Below, in pieces: positions 1 to 9,429 of a stretch of DNA of 64,000 nucleotides. The DNA lies in NCBI GenBank assembly GCA_947463725.1, contig CANHRM010000001.1, forward strand, positions 48,906 to 112,905, written 5' to 3'. The notes under the pieces are model-generated. The model was not told the origin of the DNA. It was given only the letters and a program-made list of their open reading frames with translations, and did not search any database. The number at the start of each line of letters is the position of its first letter. Position 1 is the first letter of the stretch. A program made the translations under genes and the position numbers. The DNA comes from Actinomycetota bacterium. GTDB taxonomy: Bacteria > Actinomycetota > Actinomycetes > Nanopelagicales > Nanopelagicaceae.

Positions 1-21
1 CTATAGATATTTGCAGTCTGC

Positions 22-1632
22 TTAGTTGACTCTCTTCAAATCTGCCCATCGTGGTGCATTGTCAGAGCGCCATACCCATCCCTGAATTTGCTTACTCATG
101 GCGAAATGAGCACCAGTGCGCCATAAATACGCCCATGGAGCTTCATCTACATGTGTTTGCTGGAGAGTAGCAAGCATTGGACAACGCTTATCAGATAATT
201 TTTGTCCAGAATCATCTGAAATGTTGTTCGCACCGTCAACACCCGCAGTGAAAGTAGGATTGTTATATCCACCTCTGTTTGCAGCTCCGGTAGGAATCGA
301 AGTTAGACCTAAGCTATAGCCAGCATCTGGAATTTGAGTTTGTTCAAATAGCACGAAGAATGGCATATCTCTTGTGGTGACTGCACTACGTGAGATGATA
401 GAAGCATTTGTAATCTTCTCAAGTTCAACAGTGATATTTGCTTTCTTAAGTTCTTGTTGTACCTGAAGAGCTACTTCCGGATCCCAAATGCTGTACTCAG
501 AATAAAGCAACTTAACTGAAACTCCATCAGGATAACCTGCGGCAGCTAGAAGTGACTTTGCTTTCGCATAATCAACTTTGTAGCTTGTTGTCTTTATCGA
601 ACATTCGAAACCGGAAGGAACTGGTCCTACCATTTCCTGTCCATAACCCTTGAAGACCGCCTTACCAATAACGGCTTTATCAATCGCATAGTTAATTGCC
701 TGACGAACTCTTACATCGTCAAAAGGCTTGAACTTAGGGTTCATAACTAAGCGAACCTGCAGATTTCCATCAGTTGATCTGACGACAGTCTTAGGGTTTG
801 AATTGACTCTAGAAATTTGATCGAAAGTCAGACCTTCAGCCCAATCAACATCTCCGCTACTTAACAGTTGTGCACGGTTTGATGCTTCAGGGACCGAGCG
901 ATAAATCACTTTGGTGAAGTAAGGCGCAGCACGGTAGTAATTTGGATTAGTTTTCAGGATTACCTGTGTGCCCGCCTGGTAAGTATCAATCATGTATGGA
1001 CCGAATCCAGCTGCGTTGGACTTCAACCAAATCAAGCCCCAAGGATCTGCGGCAGTAGCAACTTTCTTCATCTGCACTGAGTCATAAATCGCAGGAGTAT
1101 TAAGAGCTAAAACCTGGATAAAGAACGCATTTGGCTTATCCAGAGTGAACTCAATTTTATACTTGCTGATAACTTTCAACTCTTTTACGTTTGAAATATT
1201 TCGCAAGAAGTTTCCAGTACGACCCTGTGCGATGGACTTATCCCAGCTCCATTTAACATCTGCGGCAGAGAATACGTTTCCAAAGTTACTCTTGATACCA
1301 CTTCGTAAATTGAAAACATACTTTGTGCCAGTTGAATTCTTTGTCCAGCTTGTAGCTAGGCGAGCACCAATCTTTGTTACATCAATAGATCTAGCACCAG
1401 TGCTATTTGGGCGACCATAGCCAAATTCAACTAATGGCTCGAATAATTGAGGAATAATTTGCTGACCGCCTGGTGTCAAAATATCACTGTCGAAGGCCAG
1501 TGGAATATCTTGAGCTGCAATCGTGAGAACAGTGTCATTGTCGGCAGATTGACTTGGCACGCTTCCGACAGTTGAAAAAATAACTGCTAACGGAAGTATA
1601 AATAATAATTTATTAAGAAGTCTCTTGTTCAT
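22..1632 (-). CDS. ABC transporter substrate-binding protein, family 5 (peptide/nickel type)
   Basis: N-terminal signal peptide; SBP_bac_5-type text such as RVRQAINYAIDKAVIGKAVFKGYGQEMVGPVPSG; 536 aa ORF. Confidence 0.9.
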   Translation of the reverse strand: MNKRLLNKLLFILPLAVIFSTVGSVPSQSADNDTVLTIAAQDIPLAFDSDILTPGGQQIIPQLFEPLVEFGYGRPNSTGARSIDVTKIGARLATSWTKNSTGTKYVFNLRSGIKSNFGNVFSAADVKWSWDKSIAQGRTGNFLRNISNVKELKVISKYKIEFTLDKPNAFFIQVLALNTPAIYDSVQMKKVATAADPWGLIWLKSNAAGFGPYMIDTYQAGTQVILKTNPNYYRAAPYFTKVIYRSVPEASNRAQLLSSGDVDWAEGLTFDQISRVNSNPKTVVRSTDGNLQVRLVMNPKFKPFDDVRVRQAINYAIDKAVIGKAVFKGYGQEMVGPVPSGFECSIKTTSYKVDYAKAKSLLAAAGYPDGVSVKLLYSEYSIWDPEVALQVQQELKKANITVELEKITNASIISRSAVTTRDMPFFVLFEQTQIPDAGYSLGLTSIPTGAANRGGYNNPTFTAGVDGANNISDDSGQKLSDKRCPMLATLQQTHVDEAPWAYLWRTGAHFAMSKQIQGWVWRSDNAPRWADLKRVN

Positions 1633-1769
1633 TTATCAATCTCCTTTTTATTATCCGGTAAGACTTTAGGATAGTTTTAATTGACATTCAGTAGTTAAAG
1701 TATGCGCAATAAATACGCGTGTCGATAGTTATGTTCCTCAGAGTGGAAAGGAAGTTTTATAACAACTTG

Positions 1770-2594
1770 TTAACTTTCTAAGTCCTCCCGGACCCAATCC
1801 ATGAATATTCCAGGCTTGGTTTTAAACGGATCCGTTGGACCTTGTGACATAAATGTGTCGTGACTTGATCGCAAAAGATTAACTCGTTCCAAATCGACAT
1901 CTCTGAGGTGCACGCCTTCATCAACTGTACTTAGCAGTATTTCTTCAGGAGAACAGATCATCGAAAGGCCACCAGCACCTGTCGAATTGGTTGTCACAAC
2001 AGTTATACATAAATTTTCAATGGCTCTTGCCCATGTCATCGTTTTCCAGGTCGAGATCAAGGGAGATTCGTCTGAAGTTAGCCCAGTTGGATAAATGATA
2101 ATTGATGCACCTTTGCGAGCTAATGTTGTCGCAAGCAGTGGCGCATAGATTTCACTACAAATCAAAATACCTATGCTGCCAAACTTGGTTTCGAAAATAG
2201 GTAGCTTGTTATCTCTCTCCCATTGATATTCCCATTTGCCGCCATTCTTGTATAGCCAAGGATCAAGATTTGGTGTTGTTCGGCGGTATCTGCCAACTTC
2301 TTCACCTAAATCATTTATCAATACACTGGTGTTATAAAATTTCTCACTTTCAAAAACTGGTTCAAGAATGCTGGCAATTAAATGCACTTTATATTTTCTA
2401 GCTAAAAGTTGGAAGTTAGCCAATAAACTGAGATTAGCGGGCGGTTGCCAATTATCTGGGTATGACTCAGGGAAAACTACTAAGTCAGCTCCTAATTTAC
2501 TTGCCTCTTCTAGGTATCCAACAAAGTTTTCATAATTTATAGATTCGCTACCATCTCCAAAGTGAGTACGCGGGACGACTGTAGCAATTTTCAT
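1770..2594 (-). CDS. Carbon-nitrogen hydrolase (nitrilase superfamily)
   Basis: VVFPESYPDNW (Glu region) and GILICSEIYAP (Cys region) of nitrilase fold; the usual YRK lysine reads YRR. Confidence 0.8.
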   Translation of the reverse strand: MKIATVVPRTHFGDGSESINYENFVGYLEEASKLGADLVVFPESYPDNWQPPANLSLLANFQLLARKYKVHLIASILEPVFESEKFYNTSVLINDLGEEVGRYRRTTPNLDPWLYKNGGKWEYQWERDNKLPIFETKFGSIGILICSEIYAPLLATTLARKGASIIIYPTGLTSDESPLISTWKTMTWARAIENLCITVVTTNSTGAGGLSMICSPEEILLSTVDEGVHLRDVDLERVNLLRSSHDTFMSQGPTDPFKTKPGIFMDWVREDLES

Positions 2595-2596
2595 TA

Positions 2597-3763
2597 TTAG
2601 CTTCTTTTCTTCTTCAATTGCACACCTTTAAGATTGCTGAAATCTCCTTGAAAACATTCTTCAATTTGATCAAGGGTAGTCATGAGTGACTCACTGACAA
2701 CTTTGCCCAGTACATGCCCTTCGTCTTCGAATAAATTAATAGAATAATTAGAATCTAGGTGCTTTTGCAGATCTGAAATTTGATTTTTAGGGAACAAATC
2801 ATCGTATTCTCCGACTGTAAATATAAGTGGAACTCGTACTTTATCCTTTTGAGATTCAAGAGCTAGCTCCTTCAAGCTTTTTAGTACTTTATCTGTATCG
2901 CAATTGATCATTTTTGCTAATTTCTTAAGTCTCATACTGGACTGTTCAGCTAAAGTTTCTTCAACTCTAAACAAGAAACCTCCTTCGAATCCTGCCACTA
3001 CAGCTAGCGAGTCAATATTCAAGCCGGCTCTAAACGCATAATTCGCACTTGTCCCGATGCCAAGTATTCCAATTTTCCCAGTGGAGAAATCATGAGAACT
3101 ATCATCTCTAAGCCAACTGATGACTTGGTTCATCAATTCATCGATACTTTTTGCACTCAATTTTGACCCATTTAAAAATGAAAAACCATGTCCTGGTGGA
3201 TCGATTGAGAGTGTTGCAAAATTTCTAAAATCAGTGTGGCTACCTGACAAACTAGGAAAATACTCTTTAGTCATGTCCATCCCGGGCAGAATAATCAGGA
3301 CATTAAGTTTCTCTTTAGGCAATTGAGAAGGCACTCGCAAGATGCCAAAGCATTCGTTTCCTTCAACTTTGAAACTAACTCTTTTGAAAGTTACGTTCTT
3401 ATGTTGTTCTAAGTATGACGTTGCCTTATCAAATTCCGAGTTTATCTTCTCCCATATTTTCGCAGCATCTTCGCTACTTTGAGACAAGGTCCAGCTTCTT
3501 ATAAGTGAGTGGACTAGCCGTTGTCTAAGGATAAAAGTTGTATGAGGTCTATTCTCTTTCTCGGACTCAGAAATTAGAACTTGTAGATTCTCGGAAAGAC
3601 GTGCCCAGGTCGCAGGTATTGCCTTTACGTTAAAAGCATTTCTTTCAACATATTTAACATCAGCATGATTGAAATCAAATTCAAGCAAAGTATCTATGAC
3701 ATCAGGCAATAAAAAATTGGTGCCCAAGTTACGATATGCCGCATCAACCAACCAATTATCCAA
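2597..3763 (-). CDS. Alpha/beta hydrolase (DHPON-hydrolase/FrsA-like)
   Basis: LIILPGMDMTKEYF, SIDPPGHGFS, GILGIGTSANYA, C-terminal EDEGHVLG; alpha/beta hydrolase architecture. Confidence 0.7.
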   Translation of the reverse strand: MDNWLVDAAYRNLGTNFLLPDVIDTLLEFDFNHADVKYVERNAFNVKAIPATWARLSENLQVLISESEKENRPHTTFILRQRLVHSLIRSWTLSQSSEDAAKIWEKINSEFDKATSYLEQHKNVTFKRVSFKVEGNECFGILRVPSQLPKEKLNVLIILPGMDMTKEYFPSLSGSHTDFRNFATLSIDPPGHGFSFLNGSKLSAKSIDELMNQVISWLRDDSSHDFSTGKIGILGIGTSANYAFRAGLNIDSLAVVAGFEGGFLFRVEETLAEQSSMRLKKLAKMINCDTDKVLKSLKELALESQKDKVRVPLIFTVGEYDDLFPKNQISDLQKHLDSNYSINLFEDEGHVLGKVVSESLMTTLDQIEECFQGDFSNLKGVQLKKKRS

Positions 3764-3861
3764 AGCTAGACCCCTATCTTGAACGTTTAACTGAATATCA
3801 CTCTATTGCTTTTAAAGTCTGCAAGGAAGTACATATAGACATTCTCTTAGTTTTGGTACAA

Positions 3862-3878
3862 GTTTCACTAAGTGAAAC
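3862..3878. promoter_or_regulatory. Perfect palindrome GTTTCACTAAGTGAAAC (7+3+7) between divergent genes; candidate operator
   Basis: Read directly; lies between divergent starts at 3763(-) and 3961(+). Confidence 0.6.
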
Positions 3879-3960
3879 AGATTCTACAGATTTTGCTTAA
3901 ACTAAACTAGATTTACCCTCGGCCTACAAGGTCAACTTACTTATTGAGAGAACCCAAGAT

Positions 3961-5139
3961 ATGAAAATGATGCGTAACAGTCAGTTTTCTAACTTGGCAA
4001 TGATTAGCGGGATTGCATTTATTGCCATTTCTCCACTTTATTTTTATGGTGCCCTATCAGTTCAAATTACGGAAGGCTTAGGGTACCGGCCTTCTCTTCA
4101 TGGTCTTGGCGCCACATCCTTTTACCTAGTAGCAGCAATCTTTGCTATTAGCTTAGGAAGAACGACCGATCGATTAGACCCAGTTGTGACCTTAAAAATC
4201 GCAATCATTATGACCATTCTCAGTAGTCTCGGTATAACTTTTTCGAACTCACTGATCATGATTTGTATCTCGCTAGCAATTGGTGGTTTCGGAAATGCGA
4301 TAGCTACGCCAGGTATTGCACAACTGGTGCAAGAAAGAATCGAACTACGTAGACAAGGATTGGCATACGGTTTTAAGCAATCTGCAACTGGATTATCAAC
4401 TTTAATTGGTGGCGCTGCTATCCCATTCGTGGCTTTTGATAATCAATGGCGACATGTATTTGCACTAGGTGCTTTATTTTCGCTGGGGATTCTCTTCAGA
4501 TTAAACGGAATGTCATCGAATAAGATTATGGATATCAAGTTCGGTAGTTCCAAAGATGCAGGTGCTCCCCGAGTGAAAGTAAAGGTCCCTTACTCTCTAG
4601 AAGTAAAGTTGATATCGATGAGCTTTGCTATTGGGGCTGCAGTCGGTGCGGGTCTAATCACTTATTTGCCGCTATCAAATGCTGAAGCAGGATTAAGCCC
4701 AGCTCAATCTTCATTCACTTTGATTCTAGCTAGTTCAAGTTCGCTAATCACAAGATTCGTAGTTCTGCTCTACATGGATAGAACGAAAATAGATTCAATC
4801 CGGATTTGCATCGGCATGATGTTTATTGGTTCATTAGGCTTGTTTGGGCTCTCCACTATGGGAACGGGAATCATTACTTTCTCTTCCATAATTAGTTACG
4901 CATTCGGCTGGGGATGGATAGGACTCATAACATATAAAATGTTGCGAGTTTCTGATGGGAATCTGGGTTCAAATGTTGGCTTAGTACAAGCTGCTGCCGC
5001 TATCGGTTCAATATCAGGTCCGATATTGCTAGGCGCAGCCTATGAAATATCAGGTTTTCAACTGATGTGGCAATTGTCTGCATGCGGATTAATTTTATCT
5101 TTACTTTTTCTAGTTGTTTCGCAATTCAAATCGAAGTGA
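3961..5139 (+). CDS. MFS transporter
   Basis: About 12 hydrophobic segments; GRTTDRLDP loop; 392 aa. Confidence 0.85.
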   Translation: MKMMRNSQFSNLAMISGIAFIAISPLYFYGALSVQITEGLGYRPSLHGLGATSFYLVAAIFAISLGRTTDRLDPVVTLKIAIIMTILSSLGITFSNSLIMICISLAIGGFGNAIATPGIAQLVQERIELRRQGLAYGFKQSATGLSTLIGGAAIPFVAFDNQWRHVFALGALFSLGILFRLNGMSSNKIMDIKFGSSKDAGAPRVKVKVPYSLEVKLISMSFAIGAAVGAGLITYLPLSNAEAGLSPAQSSFTLILASSSSLITRFVVLLYMDRTKIDSIRICIGMMFIGSLGLFGLSTMGTGIITFSSIISYAFGWGWIGLITYKMLRVSDGNLGSNVGLVQAAAAIGSISGPILLGAAYEISGFQLMWQLSACGLILSLLFLVVSQFKSK

Positions 5140-5164
5140 TGCGGAAATTAGTACTTAAAAACTG

Positions 5165-6574
5165 CTAATTGGAATTAAAGAAAGTTGGTTGTAACACGCC
5201 TAAGCCAAGTGCGTTTTCGATCATTGCCATCGCGGCAACAAGTTTTATCTCATCATTGGCACGTGCTACTACTCCTAAGCCAACTGGTAAGCCTTCAGTT
5301 ATTCCCATAGGTATACAGCCGATCGGATACCCGGCGATAGCTGGCGCCATGGTGATCCAACTATTGTTTCCATAGTCATCGCCTTTGCCTAAGGTGCTTT
5401 CCCATGCTGGCGAATATGTAGCGCCGATTAATACATCTACATCTTGAAGTGCGCTATCTAAAGTCTGCGTTGCCCATTGCAAATTACGAGAACGCTTTCG
5501 GTTATACGCACGACCTCGACCACCTAATTCGAGAGCGGCATCAAATAGCTCTTGTCCAAAATATTTCATCTCAGTTTCGGGGTTAGCTAAGTTGAACTTA
5601 ACTACTTCAGCTAATGAAACTATTCCACCGTCGGTGCGGCCAGGTAGATAAGCCCCCAAATCATCAACTAATTCATGCAATAAACATTCATACTCATCAT
5701 TGCTTATTGATTCAGCTGGTGCTGAGACTTGAATTTCCACAAGCGTCGCATTCGATTTAGCCAGAGCGCTAATTGCTGCTTCAAATAATTGATCGGTACC
5801 TGAATCGCCAGATAGCCACGATTTAACTACGCCGATCCGAAGTGGTTGAGTTGAATTTGCTGCACTCACTAAATCTGGAATTCCGGAAATAACTTCGAGC
5901 AAAAGCGCTGCATCTGCAACGCTGCGCGCCATTGAGCCGGGCGAATCTTGAGCATCGCTAATGGGAATAACACCAACTCGCGACACGGCACCAACCGTTG
6001 GTTTGATACCAACGCACCCGTTAAGGGAGGCAGGACAAATAATCGAACCATCTGTTTCGGTGCCTACTGCAAGTGAAACTAATCCGCCTGCAATTGCTGA
6101 ACCAGAACCTGATGAAGATCCGCCAGCACTATGTTTATGTATCCAAGGGTTAGCTGTTAACCCGCCTACCGCAGACCAACCACTGGTTGATTTAGTAGAC
6201 CTGATATTTGCCCACTCTGACAAATTCGTGGCACCAATAATGTTGGCACCAGCGGCACGCAATCGAGTGACTAGTTCAGAATCTTGCTTAACTGGGTAAT
6301 TTTCTAGCGCTTTAGATCCAGCCGTACCTGGCAAACCAATCGCCTCGATATTGTCCTTAATAAATATTGGCAAACCTGCAAGTGGCAAACCTTTATCAAT
6401 TGTTAGCGCATCACTTAGGGCGCTCTTAGAAACTGCGAGCACGCTATTTAACTGATAACCAGACTGATCAACACTTTGGATGCGCTCGAGCGCTTCGGTA
6501 GCTAATTGCGCAGCCGTAGTCTTGCCACTTCTTACTGCGACAATGGTTTCGTGGGCCGAAAGGAATGAACTCAT
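5165..6574 (-). CDS. Amidase (amidase signature family)
   Basis: IFIKDNIE, HSAGGSSSGSGSAIAGG, GTETDGSIICPASLNGCVGIKPT: intact Ser-cisSer-Lys signature. Confidence 0.92.
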   Translation of the reverse strand: MSSFLSAHETIVAVRSGKTTAAQLATEALERIQSVDQSGYQLNSVLAVSKSALSDALTIDKGLPLAGLPIFIKDNIEAIGLPGTAGSKALENYPVKQDSELVTRLRAAGANIIGATNLSEWANIRSTKSTSGWSAVGGLTANPWIHKHSAGGSSSGSGSAIAGGLVSLAVGTETDGSIICPASLNGCVGIKPTVGAVSRVGVIPISDAQDSPGSMARSVADAALLLEVISGIPDLVSAANSTQPLRIGVVKSWLSGDSGTDQLFEAAISALAKSNATLVEIQVSAPAESISNDEYECLLHELVDDLGAYLPGRTDGGIVSLAEVVKFNLANPETEMKYFGQELFDAALELGGRGRAYNRKRSRNLQWATQTLDSALQDVDVLIGATYSPAWESTLGKGDDYGNNSWITMAPAIAGYPIGCIPMGITEGLPVGLGVVARANDEIKLVAAMAMIENALGLGVLQPTFFNSN

Positions 6575-6627
6575 CTGCGCAGATTACTCGTACTGCAGAA
6601 AATTATCAGTTCTAATACCCTTTCGGG

Positions 6628-6957
6628 ATGTTGGGTGGTATCAATAATGGACTTTTCCTATCCTCCTTTGGGGGCTTTTTTGCTTTGGCCATAATCGCTT
6701 TAATTTTGAAATGGGCTTTTGGCAATCGCATCAAGGACAAAAAATTTGTTGCTACACCTGACCAGGCGGGCAAGATGGATCAATACGGGTTATTGGTGGC
6801 GCTGCCTACCCCAAAAAATTACATCGAAGCAGAAATGCTAAAGCAGAAACTTCTTGCTGCCGATATTCGAGTCAATTTGACCCAAACTTTCGATGGTCCA
6901 GCGCTTATGGTCTTTGAAAATGATTTTAAGATTGCGCAGGCAGTACTAAAAAGTTAA
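6628..6957 (+). CDS. Small membrane-anchored protein with DUF2007-like C-terminus
   Basis: N-terminal TM helix; IEAEMLKQKLLAADIRVNL...ALMVFENDFKIAQAVL resembles putative signal-transducing DUF2007. Confidence 0.45.
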   Translation: MLGGINNGLFLSSFGGFFALAIIALILKWAFGNRIKDKKFVATPDQAGKMDQYGLLVALPTPKNYIEAEMLKQKLLAADIRVNLTQTFDGPALMVFENDFKIAQAVLKS

Positions 6958-8703
6958 TTTGCGTAGATAATCTCGAACTGCAAAAGTAGCTCGAACATCA
7001 TCTAAGTTATAAGAAAATAACCAATCGATTGATTCTTTTTGTTCAGCTGGTGACTTACTTGGGTCAACCGCTTCTTTGAACTTCAAGAGCGATAGCGCGC
7101 CACCTGGATCTTGTACCTGCCAATTGAAGCCAGCTTTTGGTGCCAACTTCTTAATTCCATAACCAGTTGTACCTAGCGCTACTTGTTTTGAATAATCCAA
7201 AAGATCTTCGAAATAGTCTTCGGTGAAGTCTTCAACTTCCTCGAGAGTTGGTACACCTGCTTTACCTTCATGATTACGAGCGAAATTACGCCACCAAGTC
7301 TTTTCATGACTGCTGTAATGAAAAATACCGATTGATTTTCCAGCTGCTTCAGCTTGCGCCACTTGATCCTTAAGGAAATTCCACATCTTTAGAAGTAATT
7401 GGTATTCACCATCTTCAGTATTCGAGTAATCTGAAAATGAATCGAATTTCGCGCTATGCCAATCTCGATCAACTGTGCGATCGTGGATTCCGAAACCATA
7501 TAAATAGACTCGATCTTTACCTTCAATCTCGGTTAAGCCATTGTCTTGAAAAGCTGAAAGGCTATTTTCTAGGTCAATATCGATTTCAATATCAAACTCA
7601 GGAATTAAGAAATCCTTATCTGGGTCAAGCAAAATTGCTTTTCCGGATACCCATGCTTGAGCTTGGACTTGTAGTTTTTCAGCTGGTTTCGGCAAACCTG
7701 CAACGGCAGCCAAGTCACGAATGCTCGTTATCTCTGGGAAATACTTCGCTTGAGCTTTCTTCGTGACACCTGCCAATAAAGTTACATGCCCTGCGCCACC
7801 ATCGTGGCTCTTAAGTTCACGTTCACAAATAATCTGAAATGTGCAGGCAGCGCAACCGAATTTGGCATTGCTTTCGAGAGCAGAGAATGCAGCTGGCGGT
7901 AGTGATGGATCTTTTTGACGAGCTTGGGCAGCTGCAACTACTTTTTTGGCCACATCGAAAGCTTCTAAATAATCTGTGTTGGCATCGCCATCTTTTCCAC
8001 CGAGACCTAGTGCGGTTTCAGAAAGTCTCGCCCAAACTATGGTCTCGATATCGCGACCGATTACTCCGACAAAGCCTTCATCATTTGCTATTCCTAAAAT
8101 GCGAAGATGTTCGTGATAGTGCGCGAGCTGAGCTGCATCTTCTAAATCAAGGCGCGCAACCGTTTCGATACCTTCGGTTGGTAGAAATGAATCCCACGGA
8201 GCTAAGTAAAGTTTGCTGGATTTATTATCGTTGATTGGATCATGACTCTTAATATCAACCGGTGCCCAGCGCGGTTTACCATCTAAACCTTCGCCTACTC
8301 GAATTAGTAAATCGGGGCGACTTACACGATCAGGATCATTGGCAGTTGCTCTGCCAGTTAGTTCGGCAATTTTCTCTTCGCAAACAGAACTTATCCAGGC
8401 GCCAATAATAATTTGCGCAGTTGATTTGATTAAAGCTTCAGCCGTAGTGAGCTCTTTTTCAATTTCGCCTTGATCTTTGTTAATTACCAAAATATCTAAG
8501 TTCTTGGTCAGCAAATTCTCAATAGTCCGCACTTCATGAATATCGCCTTGGCGCTTAAGCTCGCGCATCATCTCTGATTCAGGTGCGCGTTCGGTTAAAT
8601 CAAAACAGGCAGGCGCAAATGATTTATGTAAGTACTCATGGCACTGAAGTGCAGCGCGGGCATCTAATCTCATTGCCCCGATCTTACGGCCGACTACGGA
8701 CAA
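6946..8703 (-). CDS. RecB-like nuclease (TM0106-type, PD-(D/E)XK plus RNase H-like domain)
   Basis: RPDLLIRVGEG...APVDIKSH nuclease motif; CAACTFQIICERE cysteines; DVRATFAVRDYL C-terminus. Confidence 0.75.
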   Translation of the reverse strand: MSVVGRKIGAMRLDARAALQCHEYLHKSFAPACFDLTERAPESEMMRELKRQGDIHEVRTIENLLTKNLDILVINKDQGEIEKELTTAEALIKSTAQIIIGAWISSVCEEKIAELTGRATANDPDRVSRPDLLIRVGEGLDGKPRWAPVDIKSHDPINDNKSSKLYLAPWDSFLPTEGIETVARLDLEDAAQLAHYHEHLRILGIANDEGFVGVIGRDIETIVWARLSETALGLGGKDGDANTDYLEAFDVAKKVVAAAQARQKDPSLPPAAFSALESNAKFGCAACTFQIICERELKSHDGGAGHVTLLAGVTKKAQAKYFPEITSIRDLAAVAGLPKPAEKLQVQAQAWVSGKAILLDPDKDFLIPEFDIEIDIDLENSLSAFQDNGLTEIEGKDRVYLYGFGIHDRTVDRDWHSAKFDSFSDYSNTEDGEYQLLLKMWNFLKDQVAQAEAAGKSIGIFHYSSHEKTWWRNFARNHEGKAGVPTLEEVEDFTEDYFEDLLDYSKQVALGTTGYGIKKLAPKAGFNWQVQDPGGALSLLKFKEAVDPSKSPAEQKESIDWLFSYNLDDVRATFAVRDYLRKLTF

Positions 8704-8747
8704 ATATGGGAATAATCAGGGATCAGAGAGTCAAGCGGCAGAATGAA

Positions 8748-9365
8748 TTATCCGAGTTTCCCATATTTTCCAGCACCCAGCCTAAGCAAAGGATCTACCA
8801 GCTTGGCATCTATCGAAATTCTGTCCTTACTATCTTTACTAACAACTTCATCAGAAACCCAAATTTTAGAAATTTTAGCAAAGATTAGAATCTGACTGCT
8901 GTCATCAATCTTTACCTCCTTAGCAACAGTGCAAGCAAAATTTATTCTGCAGCCATCAATCAGTGGTGTTTTCCAATTCCATTCGGTTACAGACATTCCA
9001 TATTCATGAACTTCGCTAACCCCAAAAGGTAACTCGGTAGAAGTCTGCTGAACTTGATTCTCTTGTGACTGTGTAGCAATTCCAATTGTAAACACTGGAT
9101 TATTTCTTAAATTTACTAAAGTGTCCTTGGTTCTTCCAAGTACATCCCAACTTCCAATTGAAAACATCAACATGGGAGGGTTTGAAGCAATTCCATTGAA
9201 GAAAGAGAAAGGAGCCAAGTTCCATCGGGCGGAGCCTTCAAGTGAGTTATCTGTCAACACCCAAGCAATCGGGCGGGGAATAATCGTTTGAGTTAATAAA
9301 GCGTAAGTTTCTCTTTCGGAGAGTGGATCTAAATCTATTTCCATTACATAAGTTAAGCACAACAA
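8748..9365 (-). CDS. Flavin reductase family protein (FMN-binding split barrel)
   Basis: IIPRPIAWVLTDN...WNLAPFSFFNGIASNPPMLMFSIG. Confidence 0.85.
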   Translation of the reverse strand: MLCLTYVMEIDLDPLSERETYALLTQTIIPRPIAWVLTDNSLEGSARWNLAPFSFFNGIASNPPMLMFSIGSWDVLGRTKDTLVNLRNNPVFTIGIATQSQENQVQQTSTELPFGVSEVHEYGMSVTEWNWKTPLIDGCRINFACTVAKEVKIDDSSQILIFAKISKIWVSDEVVSKDSKDRISIDAKLVDPLLRLGAGKYGKLG

Positions 9366-9429
9366 AGTAAATGTTTAAATACTTATCAGATATATTCTCA
9401 CTTTTACTTTATAAGCTAACTGAAACTAC

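Noticed and set aside
5961-6299. 112-aa plus-strand ORF inside the amidase gene
   Set aside because: Antisense to a well-supported amidase; Pro-rich translation typical of shadow ORFs. Same reasoning applies to other antisense ORFs in the track (e.g. 7437..7766, 7839..8234, 10831..11226, 30924..31337, 50671..50961).
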